DNA from: Bacterioplanoides sp965219715
Lineage (GTDB): Bacteria > Pseudomonadota > Gammaproteobacteria > Pseudomonadales > Oceanobacteraceae
Direction: 5' to 3'
Length of the DNA stretch: 64,000 nucleotides
Assembly (NCBI RefSeq): GCF_965219715.1
Contig: NZ_OZ244785.1
Location: forward strand, 3,720,001-3,784,000
Shown: positions 53,873 through 61,257 of the stretch, in pieces
How positions within the stretch are numbered: the stretch's first letter is position 1
How the letters are laid out: the number at the start of each line of letters is the position of its first letter
Made by a program: the position numbers and the translations under genes
Notes under the pieces: generated by a model
The model's database searches: none
What the model was told of the DNA's origin: nothing
The model's input: only the letters and a program-made list of their open reading frames with translations

Positions 53873-54096
53873 TGAGTTCATTGTTTTGAATAAACCGGCT
53901 TTACGCCCTTTGTTATTTTTATTGGTACAGCCAAAGCTGTGTATCCAAAACAATGAACTCATAACATTGAGTCAATGACTCCACCTCTGTTGTTTTTATT
54001 ATCGAGGCGTTTTCTGCACGGGTATGGTTATTTTTATTAGACCCGTTGTTCAGCTTCCGGCGTTTGTTATTTTTATTGTGCCGCCCTGAAGTTGTG
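53873..54096 (-). ncRNA. CrcZ-like Hfq/Crc-sequestering RNA, copy 2
   Basis: Predicted transcript of about 224 nt from +1 near 54096 to at least 53873. Four CA motifs, each in a hairpin loop on the minus strand: GGCG...CGCC (near 54055-54085), ACGGGT...ACCCGT (near 54020-54047), CCTC...GAGG (near 53980-54010) and CCTTTG...CAAAGG-type pairing (near 53905-53935). A perfect 16 bp stem joins 53873-53888 with 53946-53961 and matches the copy 1 stem with one compensatory pair change. The 3' end is uncertain because no strong U run follows the stem. Confidence 0.82.
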
Positions 54097-54107
54097 AATG
54101 AGATAAA

Positions 54108-54123
54108 GCATTGACCGTGCCAA
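54108..54123 (-). promoter_or_regulatory. Sigma54 promoter of CrcZ-like RNA 2
   Basis: Minus-strand TTGGCACGGTCAATGC has GG-N10-GC spacing and the full TGGCAC -24 element; TTTATC follows. This is the closest of the three to the consensus. Confidence 0.88.
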
Positions 54124-54193
54124 AAATAAAATTTTCTTTAAAAACAATGGGTTATGGTTTTCTATGCAGGGGGGGAGCTTCTCTACGACCAAA

Positions 54194-54254
54194 GTGTTAC
54201 GCAATTCTGCTTCCGTGGGTAACACATGACTGAGTGAGGTAACACTGTGTAACC
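54194..54254. promoter_or_regulatory. Candidate CbrB enhancer cluster 2
   Basis: GTGTTAC at 54194, GGTAACAC at 54218 and 54238, and GTGTAACC at 54247. TGTTAC and GTAACA face each other over 18 bases, against 17 bases in cluster 1. The cluster lies about 70-130 bp upstream of promoter 2. Confidence 0.7.
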
Positions 54255-54349
54255 AGATTAGACAGGGATGGTCGGGTAGAGGGAATGTCCTGAGTAAAGC
54301 GTGAGATATAGAGAAATTTAAGGGGAGGAGTGACAGGTTTCTGTGCTCC

Positions 54350-54405
54350 AGAAACAAGAAAGCTGATTGCTTTGGTCGCGCCAGGCACAAACAAAGGAAT
54401 CAGCT
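54350..54405 (-). terminator. Terminator of CrcZ-like RNA 3
   Basis: On the minus strand AGCTGATTCCTTTG pairs with CAAAGCAATCAGCT, with one mismatch, and runs into TTCTTGTTTCT. A second small hairpin, GTTTCTG-TGCTC-CAGAAAC (54338-54356), follows directly. Confidence 0.75.
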
Positions 54406-54548
54406 ATCATCGAGTCGGGGCTTATTATTGTTATTGCTCGAACTCAAAGCCCTTTTTTATTTTTATTGTTGGGCCATGTTGGTAACAGTTGTCACCACGT
54501 CACTCATTTTTTTATTTTTATTGTTATGAGCGTTGTTGTTATTAGTTG
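54350..54548 (-). ncRNA. CrcZ-like Hfq/Crc-sequestering RNA, copy 3
   Basis: Predicted transcript of about 199 nt from +1 near 54548 to the terminator at 54350-54405. It is the copy next to cbrB. CA motifs on the minus strand include AACAATAAAAATAAAAAA twice, in the loops CTCAT...ATGAG (near 54504-54530) and GCCC...GGGC (near 54448-54475). CAATAACAATAATAA lies in the loop CGAG...CTCG (near 54415-54442), and CTAATAACAACAACG lies near the 5' end. It lacks the long stem shared by copies 1 and 2, so it is the most diverged. Confidence 0.8.
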
Positions 54549-54559
54549 CTGTAACTAAA

Positions 54560-54575
54560 GCTAAAGATGTGCCAA
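54560..54575 (-). promoter_or_regulatory. Sigma54 promoter of CrcZ-like RNA 3
   Basis: Minus-strand TTGGCACATCTTTAGC has GG-N10-GC spacing with a full TGGCAC -24 element. It lies 157 bp beyond the cbrB stop. Confidence 0.85.
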
Positions 54576-54670
54576 GTTTTGTTTTTATTTTGGTAATTCC
54601 TTTAAAAACAATGACTTACGGGTTTTGGTTTTTAGGATTACGTGGTTGGGATCAGTAAAAACACCAGAAA

Positions 54671-54732
54671 GTGTTACTGTTTTTGGCGTGTTATGACTGA
54701 ATTGGAGGTGGAGTGTAACCGAGCGGTTACAC
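54671..54732. promoter_or_regulatory. Candidate CbrB enhancer cluster 3 with a 20-base palindrome
   Basis: GTGTTAC at 54671 and GTGTTAT at 54688 precede the near-perfect palindrome GTGTAACCGAGCGGTTACAC at 54713-54732 (nine-base arms, two-base centre). The palindrome ends on the last base of the cbrB stop codon. The cluster lies about 100-155 bp upstream of promoter 3. Confidence 0.72.
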
Positions 54733-56138
54733 TATTTGTTACCCTTCTTACGGGGAATACCCAGGCGCTGGCGCCGTTCCCATAAGCTTTTGCGTGAGAT
54801 ACCCAGTTTTCTCGCCAGGTCAGTCTCTGTCATGTTGGCTTCGTTTTCTAATACGAAGTGAACGAAGTAATCATCTAACGATAGATCACCTTGCTCTTCC
54901 TGGGTATCAACTGGCCCATAAGGTTCACTTTGCAGAAGATTGTCTTGCAGAGTCTGACTAACATAGCGGTCGCTGCTGATATCGATTCCCAGGAACTCTG
55001 ATGCGATAGGCTCACCTTCATCGGCCAGGATAACGGCGCGTTCAACGGCATTTTCCAGTTCACGGACGTTCCCTGGCCATTGATATTGGCGAATGGCATA
55101 CAACGCTTCTTCGCTGAAAGTCATTTCCGGCTGAGCCATTTTTTCGCAGGCGCGCTTCAACATGGCCTGTGCCAGCTCAATAACATCCTCACCACGATCA
55201 CGCAGTGGTGGCAGATGCAGTTCAACCACATTCAGGCGGTAATACAAATCCTCACGGAACTCACCACGGCTGGCGAGCTCTTTCAGGTTGCGGTGAGTTG
55301 CGGCAACCAGCCGGACATCAACCTTCTGGCTTTGTACCGAACCCACGCGGCGAATTTCACCCTCCTGCAATACCCGCAGCAGTCGTGCCTGGGCTTCCAG
55401 AGGTAATTCACCGATTTCATCCAGAAACAAGGTGCCACCATCGGCAGCTTCCACCAGTCCCTGGCGTTGTGCAGCCGCACCGGTAAAGGCGCCTTTTTCG
55501 TGGCCAAACAATTCAGATTCGATCAGGGTTTCCGGAATTGCAGCGCAGTTCACCGAAATCATCGGTGCGTTGGCTCGCTGGCTTTGGTTATGCAGTGCTT
55601 TGGCGACCAGTTCTTTACCGGTTCCGGATTCACCCTGAATCAATACGGTGGCATCGGTGCGTGCGACTTTGCTGATCTTTTTAAACAGCAGCAGCATAGG
55701 CTCGCAGCTGCCGATGATGCCGCTCACCGGATATTCTTTACTGACTTCCTGCTGCATCGCAGGGCTTTGCTGACCACTTTGGCTTTTGATCTGGGATTCT
55801 TTCAGGATGCGGTCCACCGCCTGAATCATCTCGTCATGATCAAACGGTTTGGCAATGTAGTCGACAGCGCCCATCTTCATGGCATCCACCGCCGAGCGCA
55901 GGCTGGCATAACTGGTCATGATTAATACCGGGGTGTTACCGGCTAATTCAATCAGTTCGGTACCGTCACCACCAGGCAGGCGTAAATCACTGATCACCAG
56001 ATCGAAGTTTTCAAAATTCTGCGCCTTGGCATCGTCCAGGTTATCCACATCGGTAACATCATGATGATGACGCTGCAGTAATTTACGCAGGGTCAGGCGG
56101 ATAATGGATTCGTCTTCAACGACTAAGATCTGGCTCAT
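54732..56138 (-). CDS. cbrB: Sigma54-dependent response regulator CbrB
   Basis: 468 residues (Pseudomonas CbrB about 478). A receiver at about 1-115 has its Asp in LVISDLRLPGGDG near 52. The AAA+ sigma54-interaction domain has Walker A GESGTGKEL near 168, GHEKGAFTGA (the GAFTGA loop) near 212 and Walker B GGTLFLDEIGEL near 234. A Fis-type helix-turn-helix near the C-terminus reads MTETDLARKLGISRKSLWER. The four-base overlap with cbrA and the synteny with Pseudomonas support CbrB, the activator of crcZ. Its targets here should be the three sigma54 promoters directly downstream. Confidence 0.93.
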   Translation of the reverse strand: MSQILVVEDESIIRLTLRKLLQRHHHDVTDVDNLDDAKAQNFENFDLVISDLRLPGGDGTELIELAGNTPVLIMTSYASLRSAVDAMKMGAVDYIAKPFDHDEMIQAVDRILKESQIKSQSGQQSPAMQQEVSKEYPVSGIIGSCEPMLLLFKKISKVARTDATVLIQGESGTGKELVAKALHNQSQRANAPMISVNCAAIPETLIESELFGHEKGAFTGAAAQRQGLVEAADGGTLFLDEIGELPLEAQARLLRVLQEGEIRRVGSVQSQKVDVRLVAATHRNLKELASRGEFREDLYYRLNVVELHLPPLRDRGEDVIELAQAMLKRACEKMAQPEMTFSEEALYAIRQYQWPGNVRELENAVERAVILADEGEPIASEFLGIDISSDRYVSQTLQDNLLQSEPYGPVDTQEEQGDLSLDDYFVHFVLENEANMTETDLARKLGISRKSLWERRQRLGIPRKKGNK

Positions 56139-59062
56139 GCAGAGGTTTCCACTTCTTCAGTTTGGGTATAACGCGGCAAGCTGACTTTAACACAGGTTCC
56201 GCGATCTTCGGTCACCGGGCTTTCGATGCTGATATGGCCGTAATGTTCTTCGATAATGCTGTATACCAGTGCCAGGCCCAGGCCAGTGCCTTTGCCTACT
56301 TCTTTGGTGGTGAAGAAAGGCTCAAAGATATGATCCAGCTTATCTTCAGGAATGCCGTGGCCCTGATCAATCACTCGCAAGATAACCTGATGTTCGTCGG
56401 CTTCCGCGGTAACACGAATGAGGTCGCCTCGCTGGCTGGCATCCCGGGCGTTACTTAACAGGTTTACGAACACCTGAACCAGACGTTGGGCATCCCCCAG
56501 CAACAGCAGATCCGGCGAACATTCGTTGGAAAACTCAATATCCTGACTACGTTTACTCAGACGTAACAACTGCATGGCTTCATCAATGCAATGAGCGACT
56601 TCCACCGCATCATGCTCGGTAGAATGATGGCCTGCATGGGCAAAGTTCATCAGCGATTGAACAATACGAGTAACGCGTTTGGTTTGCTCCTGAATCTGGT
56701 CGGCCATTTCCTGCAGATCCGGATTGTCGGTTTCGTAGCGAATCAGTTGAGCCAGGCCATCAATGCCGGTAATCGGGTTGCCAATTTCGTGAGCAACACC
56801 GGCCGCCAGGCGTCCAATGGATGCTAAGCGCTCACTGTGCATCAACTCTTCTTCAAGCAACTGGGTATCGGTCTGATCTTCCATCAGTACGACGATGCCG
56901 CCGGGTTGACCGCCGGAAGGTTGAATCAAGGCTTTATGCAGGCTGTACCAGCGTGGACGAGCATCAATTTCGAGACGCTTTTTGTGTTCGTGCATTTGTT
57001 GGTTAGCAACAAAATCACTTAGCAGTTTTTTCCATGGCGCAGGCAAGCGATCCAGATGTGAACCACTGACCTGATCGGACTCAATACTGGTGAGGTCCAC
57101 CATCGCCTGGTTCCACATCAGGATTTCACCATCGTCAGCCAGGGAGCAGACACCAATCGGCAGGCGCTCAAGAGTCTGACGATGGTAGCGGCGCAGGTTA
57201 TCCAGCTCTCCGGCCAGTCCACTTAAACGGTCATGGAAGCCTTCGAGACGCTGTTCAATCTGGTAAATGTCCTCGCTCAGCTCAGCGTTTTCCTGGAATG
57301 GCAGGTAGCGGCTGATGATGTCATGGGCAACGGTGGGCCCCATTAAGCCAGACAGGTTAGCTTCCAGCCGTGCACGCAGACGACGCAGAGCATAAGGACG
57401 ATCTTCGTAGGACGGTAAATCCAGATCGGACAATGCCTGATACACCTCTCGTTCAGCGACGTAGCGGCCCAGTGGTTTGCTCAGTGACACAATCACATCA
57501 TTAGACGTACCTGCGATCAGGGGTCGACGGGTTGGGCGGGAAACGGTATCGATTGAACAGGCTTCTGCAGCCGATACTTCAGACGGTTTCTGGCGAGTGG
57601 TGATGCTGACCAGTACAAACAACCCCAGGTTGGCAGCAAAGGAAGCCAGTGCCGCCAGGTGCCAGTTGCTTTCATCCACCGGTGGCAGCGGGAATGGCAC
57701 ATCCCAGCCAAGGGCCAGTTCTGAGAACGGCAACAGCATGGAGTAACTCCAGGCGATAATGCCGGCAATTAAACCAAACAAGAAACCCTTGCGATTGGAT
57801 TTTGGCCAGTACAACAGACCAAGAACACCCGGCAGGAACTGCACAGCAGCAACAAAGGCCAATAAGCCTAAGCGGTTCAGATCGAGATCAGCACCCACCG
57901 CGGCGTAGAAGCCGTAGGCCAGTAACAGAATGGCAGCAATCAGACTGCGACGTACCCACAGTAGCCAGCGATAGAAATCCGCTCGGGGGCTTGGTTTATG
58001 TAGTGGTAATACCACGTGATTTAACAGCATGGCCGCCATGGCAATGGTGATCACAATAATGATGCCAGAGGCCGCAGCCAAACCACCAAGGAAAGTCAGT
58101 ACAACGAGGAAGGGCGATTCCAGCTGCATGCCGATGCCAAGGGCGTAATATTCAGCCGGTAAATCGATATCTAAATAGACACCAGCCCACAGAATGGGTG
58201 GTACCGCCATCGCCATGGCTAACAGAAATAACGGGAAGCCCCAGCTGGCGGGATGCAGCGCCTGGCTGTTTACATTTTCAGTGAAGGTCACATGGAACAT
58301 ATGTGGCATGACCACAGCGGCAGCAAAAAACACCAGCAGCAGGGTACGCCACGGACCTTCTTGTAGCGTAATTTGTTGGTTCAGGCTTTCCTGATTGTCG
58401 ATCAGCCACTGTTCCAGACCACCCACTTCAGAGAACACGCCAAACAGAGCGACCAACGCCAGAATGATGATGGCGGATAATTTCAGCAGTGACTCAAACG
58501 CCAGGGCGAATACTAGGCCCTCGTGTTTTTCACGCGGTGAGACATGGCGGGCACCAAACAGTACCGCGAACAGAATCATGATCAGACAGAAACCAAACGC
58601 CAGCTGAGGGGCTTTCCATTCGCTGTTCAGAATATGCAGGGTATCGGCGATGGCACGAATCTGCAGCGTCAGCATCGGGATCACCACAGCCAGCATAAAC
58701 AGGGTGACCAGCATGCCGGCTAAACGAGAGCGGTAACGGAAGGCTAATAAGTCCGCCAGAGAACTGAGCTGGTAGATGCGGCTGATATTCAGCAATGGCC
58801 GCAGCAAAATCGGCGACATAACAAAGGCGCCGGAAATACCGAGATAATAAGCGAGGAAGCCATAACCGTATTGATTGGCTAATCCGACTGAGCCGTAAAA
58901 TGCCCAGGCACTGGCATAAACACCTAGCGACAGAATGTAGACCATCGGGTGGCGCACTAAGCGACGTGACACCCAGTTGCGCTCAACGGCGTAGGCTGTG
59001 GTAAATAAAGCGCCGAGATAACCCAGAATAATCAGGCCGAGCTGACCGAGACTAAAGCTCAT
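56135..59062 (-). CDS. cbrA: Sensor kinase CbrA with transporter-like N-terminus
   Basis: 975 residues. The first about 490 residues are a sodium:solute symporter-like domain with about 13 helices. After a linker (STAC-like) comes a PAS region near 625-740, a HisKA domain with the phospho-His in AAGVAHEIGNPITG near 772, and an ATPase domain with LLSNARDASQRGD and GKGTGLGLALVYS. In Pseudomonas, CbrA takes up histidine and with CbrB controls carbon/nitrogen balance. I start at the ATG 59062, with GAGG five bases upstream; a GTG two codons earlier is possible. It overlaps cbrX by 11 bp. Confidence 0.93.
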   Translation of the reverse strand: MSFSLGQLGLIILGYLGALFTTAYAVERNWVSRRLVRHPMVYILSLGVYASAWAFYGSVGLANQYGYGFLAYYLGISGAFVMSPILLRPLLNISRIYQLSSLADLLAFRYRSRLAGMLVTLFMLAVVIPMLTLQIRAIADTLHILNSEWKAPQLAFGFCLIMILFAVLFGARHVSPREKHEGLVFALAFESLLKLSAIIILALVALFGVFSEVGGLEQWLIDNQESLNQQITLQEGPWRTLLLVFFAAAVVMPHMFHVTFTENVNSQALHPASWGFPLFLLAMAMAVPPILWAGVYLDIDLPAEYYALGIGMQLESPFLVVLTFLGGLAAASGIIIVITIAMAAMLLNHVVLPLHKPSPRADFYRWLLWVRRSLIAAILLLAYGFYAAVGADLDLNRLGLLAFVAAVQFLPGVLGLLYWPKSNRKGFLFGLIAGIIAWSYSMLLPFSELALGWDVPFPLPPVDESNWHLAALASFAANLGLFVLVSITTRQKPSEVSAAEACSIDTVSRPTRRPLIAGTSNDVIVSLSKPLGRYVAEREVYQALSDLDLPSYEDRPYALRRLRARLEANLSGLMGPTVAHDIISRYLPFQENAELSEDIYQIEQRLEGFHDRLSGLAGELDNLRRYHRQTLERLPIGVCSLADDGEILMWNQAMVDLTSIESDQVSGSHLDRLPAPWKKLLSDFVANQQMHEHKKRLEIDARPRWYSLHKALIQPSGGQPGGIVVLMEDQTDTQLLEEELMHSERLASIGRLAAGVAHEIGNPITGIDGLAQLIRYETDNPDLQEMADQIQEQTKRVTRIVQSLMNFAHAGHHSTEHDAVEVAHCIDEAMQLLRLSKRSQDIEFSNECSPDLLLLGDAQRLVQVFVNLLSNARDASQRGDLIRVTAEADEHQVILRVIDQGHGIPEDKLDHIFEPFFTTKEVGKGTGLGLALVYSIIEEHYGHISIESPVTEDRGTCVKVSLPRYTQTEEVETSA

Positions 59063-59228
59063 CGTCACCTCGCTTCATATTCATCCAGATGTACAGGCCA
59101 ATCAGCAGTAACCAGATGGCGAATGGTTTGTACCAGGCGCCTTTTTCGTCCAGCCACCAATCCATCATGATGGGTGAGAATAAATAAATGCCAACCAGCA
59201 ATAATAAGCCGAGGCGATAATCGTACAT
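59052..59228 (-). CDS. cbrX: Small membrane protein CbrX
   Basis: 58 residues starting at the ATG whose complement is 59226-59228 and ending with TAG at 59052-59054, 11 bp inside cbrA. It has two hydrophobic helices, LGLLLLVGIYLFSPIMM (about 6-22) and FAIWLLLIGLYIWM (about 36-49), joined by DWWLDEKGAWYKP. In Pseudomonas a short ORF called cbrX precedes and is translationally coupled to cbrA; position, size and two-helix layout agree. The overlap suggests the same coupling here. Function is unknown. Confidence 0.82.
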   Translation of the reverse strand: MYDYRLGLLLLVGIYLFSPIMMDWWLDEKGAWYKPFAIWLLLIGLYIWMNMKRGDDEL

Positions 59229-59290
59229 GTGTTGTTATTTCCTGAACTAACGGTGTCAGAGTCGCTGGATTGTCCGCTACGAGCCGTAAA

Positions 59291-59385
59291 GCCCGATTTA
59301 CTTTCATTCGCCGGGTCGGACAGCAAATCCCTGTGCTGGCGACCCTTCCGCAACGTCCTGTTGCTGCTATAAAAGGAAATCAGAC
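59291..59385. repeat. Dispersed hairpin element, copy F (gluQ-cbrX gap)
   Basis: Outer imperfect inverted repeat, GCCCGATTTACTTTCAT (59291-59307) against ATAAAAGGAAATCAGAC (59369-59385). On the minus strand the inner hairpins are GCAACAGGACGTTGC and AGCACAGGGATTTGCT. It belongs to the same family as the other copies, more diverged. It fills most of the gap between gluQ and cbrX. Confidence 0.65.
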
Positions 59386-59470
59386 TTCACGCCTTCAGAT
59401 CATACGAAGTCTAAAACGCAGCAGATTAGCATATTGGCCAGTCTGACCGAATTCTGGTTATTGGTTGGGC

Positions 59471-60367
59471 TTAATTGTGGCGCAAAAAATCCAGTGGTGC
59501 GGGGTTTTCTTTGATTCCGGCCAGTGCCTGACGTTGCCAGTGAGTGATTGCCCACTTTAATACGGCTTCATTACCGCTGTTTCTCAGGTCGGCGGGTGGA
59601 GATTGGCGCAACCACAGCAAGGCATCCCAAAGCGTGTTACCGGACTCATCCGGTTGCAGAGCGGTGGCCAGGTTCTGTTTGCTGAGCTTCTGGCCGTTAC
59701 TCTCAACCGCAACCGGGATATGAGAATAATGCGGTATCGGGAAATCCAGAGCTTGCTGTAAACACTGCTGGCGAATGGTGGAGTCGATAAGATCGATACC
59801 ACGCACCACATGAGTGACGTTCTGATCGGCGTCGTCGGTGACTACGGCTAACTGATACGACCAGGGGCCGTCACGGCGCTTCACCACAAAATCACCGATG
59901 TCGTTTTCCAGTGATTCGCGATACTCCCCCTGAAGGCCATCGATAAAGCTGCGCTGTCCACGTCCGACACAAAAGCGCCAGGCGTAATCGCCGCTTTGAT
60001 GCAGATGCTCTGGCAGCTGACACATACCGTTGTGAAGTTGACCTGCCAACTGTTTACGTGAGCAACCACAAGGAAAGGCATGGTTTGAACGTTTCAGGCG
60101 ATTGAGGATTTCCAGATAGGCTTGATTGCGCTGGCTCTGATAGCGCACTTCGCCGTCCCAATGAAGCTGGTAGGTATCAAGAATATTCAGAATCTGATCG
60201 GCAGCATTAGGATCTTCCCGGGGAGGGTCGAGATTTTCGATTCGAACTAGCCATTGGCCATTCTGGCTGCGTGCATCGAGGTAACTGGCAAGCGCGGCTA
60301 ATAAAGAGCCGAAGTGTAATGGTCCGGTAGGAGAGGGGGCGAAACGGCCGATATAGGAAGAAGACAT
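59471..60367 (-). CDS. gluQ: Glutamyl-queuosine tRNA(Asp) synthetase
   Basis: 298 residues, a truncated glutamyl-tRNA synthetase without an anticodon-binding domain. The HIGH-like motif is RFAPSPTGPLHFGSLLAAL near 8-26, the Zn-binding Cys are in CGCSRKQ and CQL near 100-120, and the KMSKS-like motif is GQKLSKQN near 225. It glutamylates queuosine at the wobble position of tRNA(Asp). It follows dksA as in many gammaproteobacteria; a hairpin element separates them. Confidence 0.93.
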   Translation of the reverse strand: MSSSYIGRFAPSPTGPLHFGSLLAALASYLDARSQNGQWLVRIENLDPPREDPNAADQILNILDTYQLHWDGEVRYQSQRNQAYLEILNRLKRSNHAFPCGCSRKQLAGQLHNGMCQLPEHLHQSGDYAWRFCVGRGQRSFIDGLQGEYRESLENDIGDFVVKRRDGPWSYQLAVVTDDADQNVTHVVRGIDLIDSTIRQQCLQQALDFPIPHYSHIPVAVESNGQKLSKQNLATALQPDESGNTLWDALLWLRQSPPADLRNSGNEAVLKWAITHWQRQALAGIKENPAPLDFLRHN

Positions 60368-60392
60368 ATTAATGCCGAATCAGTAAGCCTCG

Positions 60393-60572
60393 GAATGTCG
60401 GTTGAACTGTTTTTCATAGCGACACAAAAAAGCAGGATTGCAATTTTTTGCACAGCGTATCTGCCCGAAGGGTGAAGTACATGGATGTACTGAATGAGCA
60501 GTCGCGTTAGGATCGCCGGCACAGGGAAGTGCCGTCCGATCCGGCGGCTGAAAAACAATGCAGCCGAAATTC
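60393..60572. repeat. Dispersed hairpin element, copy D (dksA-gluQ gap)
   Basis: Outer arms at 60393-60416 and 60549-60572 pair over 24 bases with four mismatches (core TGTTTTTCA/TGAAAAACA). Inside are AGTACATGGATGTACT (60478-60493) and GGCACAGGGAAGTGCC (60518-60533), the latter within a larger GGATCG...CGATCC stem. It is the longest copy. It lies 15 bp after dksA and may serve as its 3' end structure. Confidence 0.75.
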
Positions 60573-60586
60573 TTATTAAGACTGTA

Positions 60587-61018
60587 TTAAACGCCCAGCT
60601 GCTTCTCTTTGATTTCAGCCAGAGTTTTACAATCGATACACAGGTCGGCGGTTGGACGTGCTTCCAGACGACGGATGCCAATCTCGATACCACAAGCATC
60701 ACAGTAGCCGTAATCACCCGCGTCGATCAGATCCAGCGTCTTATCGATTTTCTTAATCAGCTTACGCTCACGATCACGAGTACGCAGTTCCAGGTTGAAT
60801 TCTTCTTCCTGGCTGGCGCGATCGTTAGGATCGGCGTAGTTGTTTAACTCGGTTTGCATGTGCTCTTTGGTGCGATCCACTTCTTCCATTAACTCCTGCT
60901 TCCAGTTGCGGAGAATGCTGGTGAAGTGAGCTTGCTGAGCTTCGTTCATATACTCTTCGCCTTCAGCCGCTTCGTACGGCGTGAAGTTGGTCAGAGCAAA
61001 TTCTTTACTATCTGGCAT
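60587..61018 (-). CDS. dksA: RNA polymerase-binding factor DksA
   Basis: 143 residues (E. coli 151). A coiled-coil from about residues 25-100 carries the DPNDRASQEEEF tip with the two acidic residues that act in the secondary channel. The zinc finger CDACG...CIDCK is near 108-130, with all four Cys present. It works with ppGpp on rRNA and amino-acid promoters. ORF start MPDSKEFALTNFTPYEAAEGEEYM matches family N-termini. Confidence 0.95.
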   Translation of the reverse strand: MPDSKEFALTNFTPYEAAEGEEYMNEAQQAHFTSILRNWKQELMEEVDRTKEHMQTELNNYADPNDRASQEEEFNLELRTRDRERKLIKKIDKTLDLIDAGDYGYCDACGIEIGIRRLEARPTADLCIDCKTLAEIKEKQLGV

Positions 61019-61257
61019 GGTTTTACTGCCTCACCTGGTAACCCGGTTAACCGGTAATTCAAGTCCATGCGCCTCATGCGCCTCATGCGCTACTTGTGAG
61101 GGGCGCTCCAAATGACAAGGCGGGGAAATTAGCAGATAACATCGTCAGCGCCAACTGTTTCTGCGCTGAATTTGATTACGGTTAACATTTCTTCTGGCAC
61201 AATATGCGCCCTCACGCGGTTTCCCCTGTCTTTATCTGACTAAAGTAGTACCTTCGT

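Noticed and set aside
53160..54545. Repeated TTGTTATTTTTATT units could be a CRISPR-like or simple tandem repeat array
   Set aside because: Spacing is irregular, the units are short, and each is embedded in its own hairpin downstream of a sigma54 promoter. The CA-motif RNA explanation accounts for all of it.
59065..59307. 80-codon minus-strand frame upstream of cbrA
   Set aside because: It reads through hairpin element F and the cbrX region in another frame. The cbrX frame has the membrane helices, the ATG and the overlap expected from Pseudomonas.
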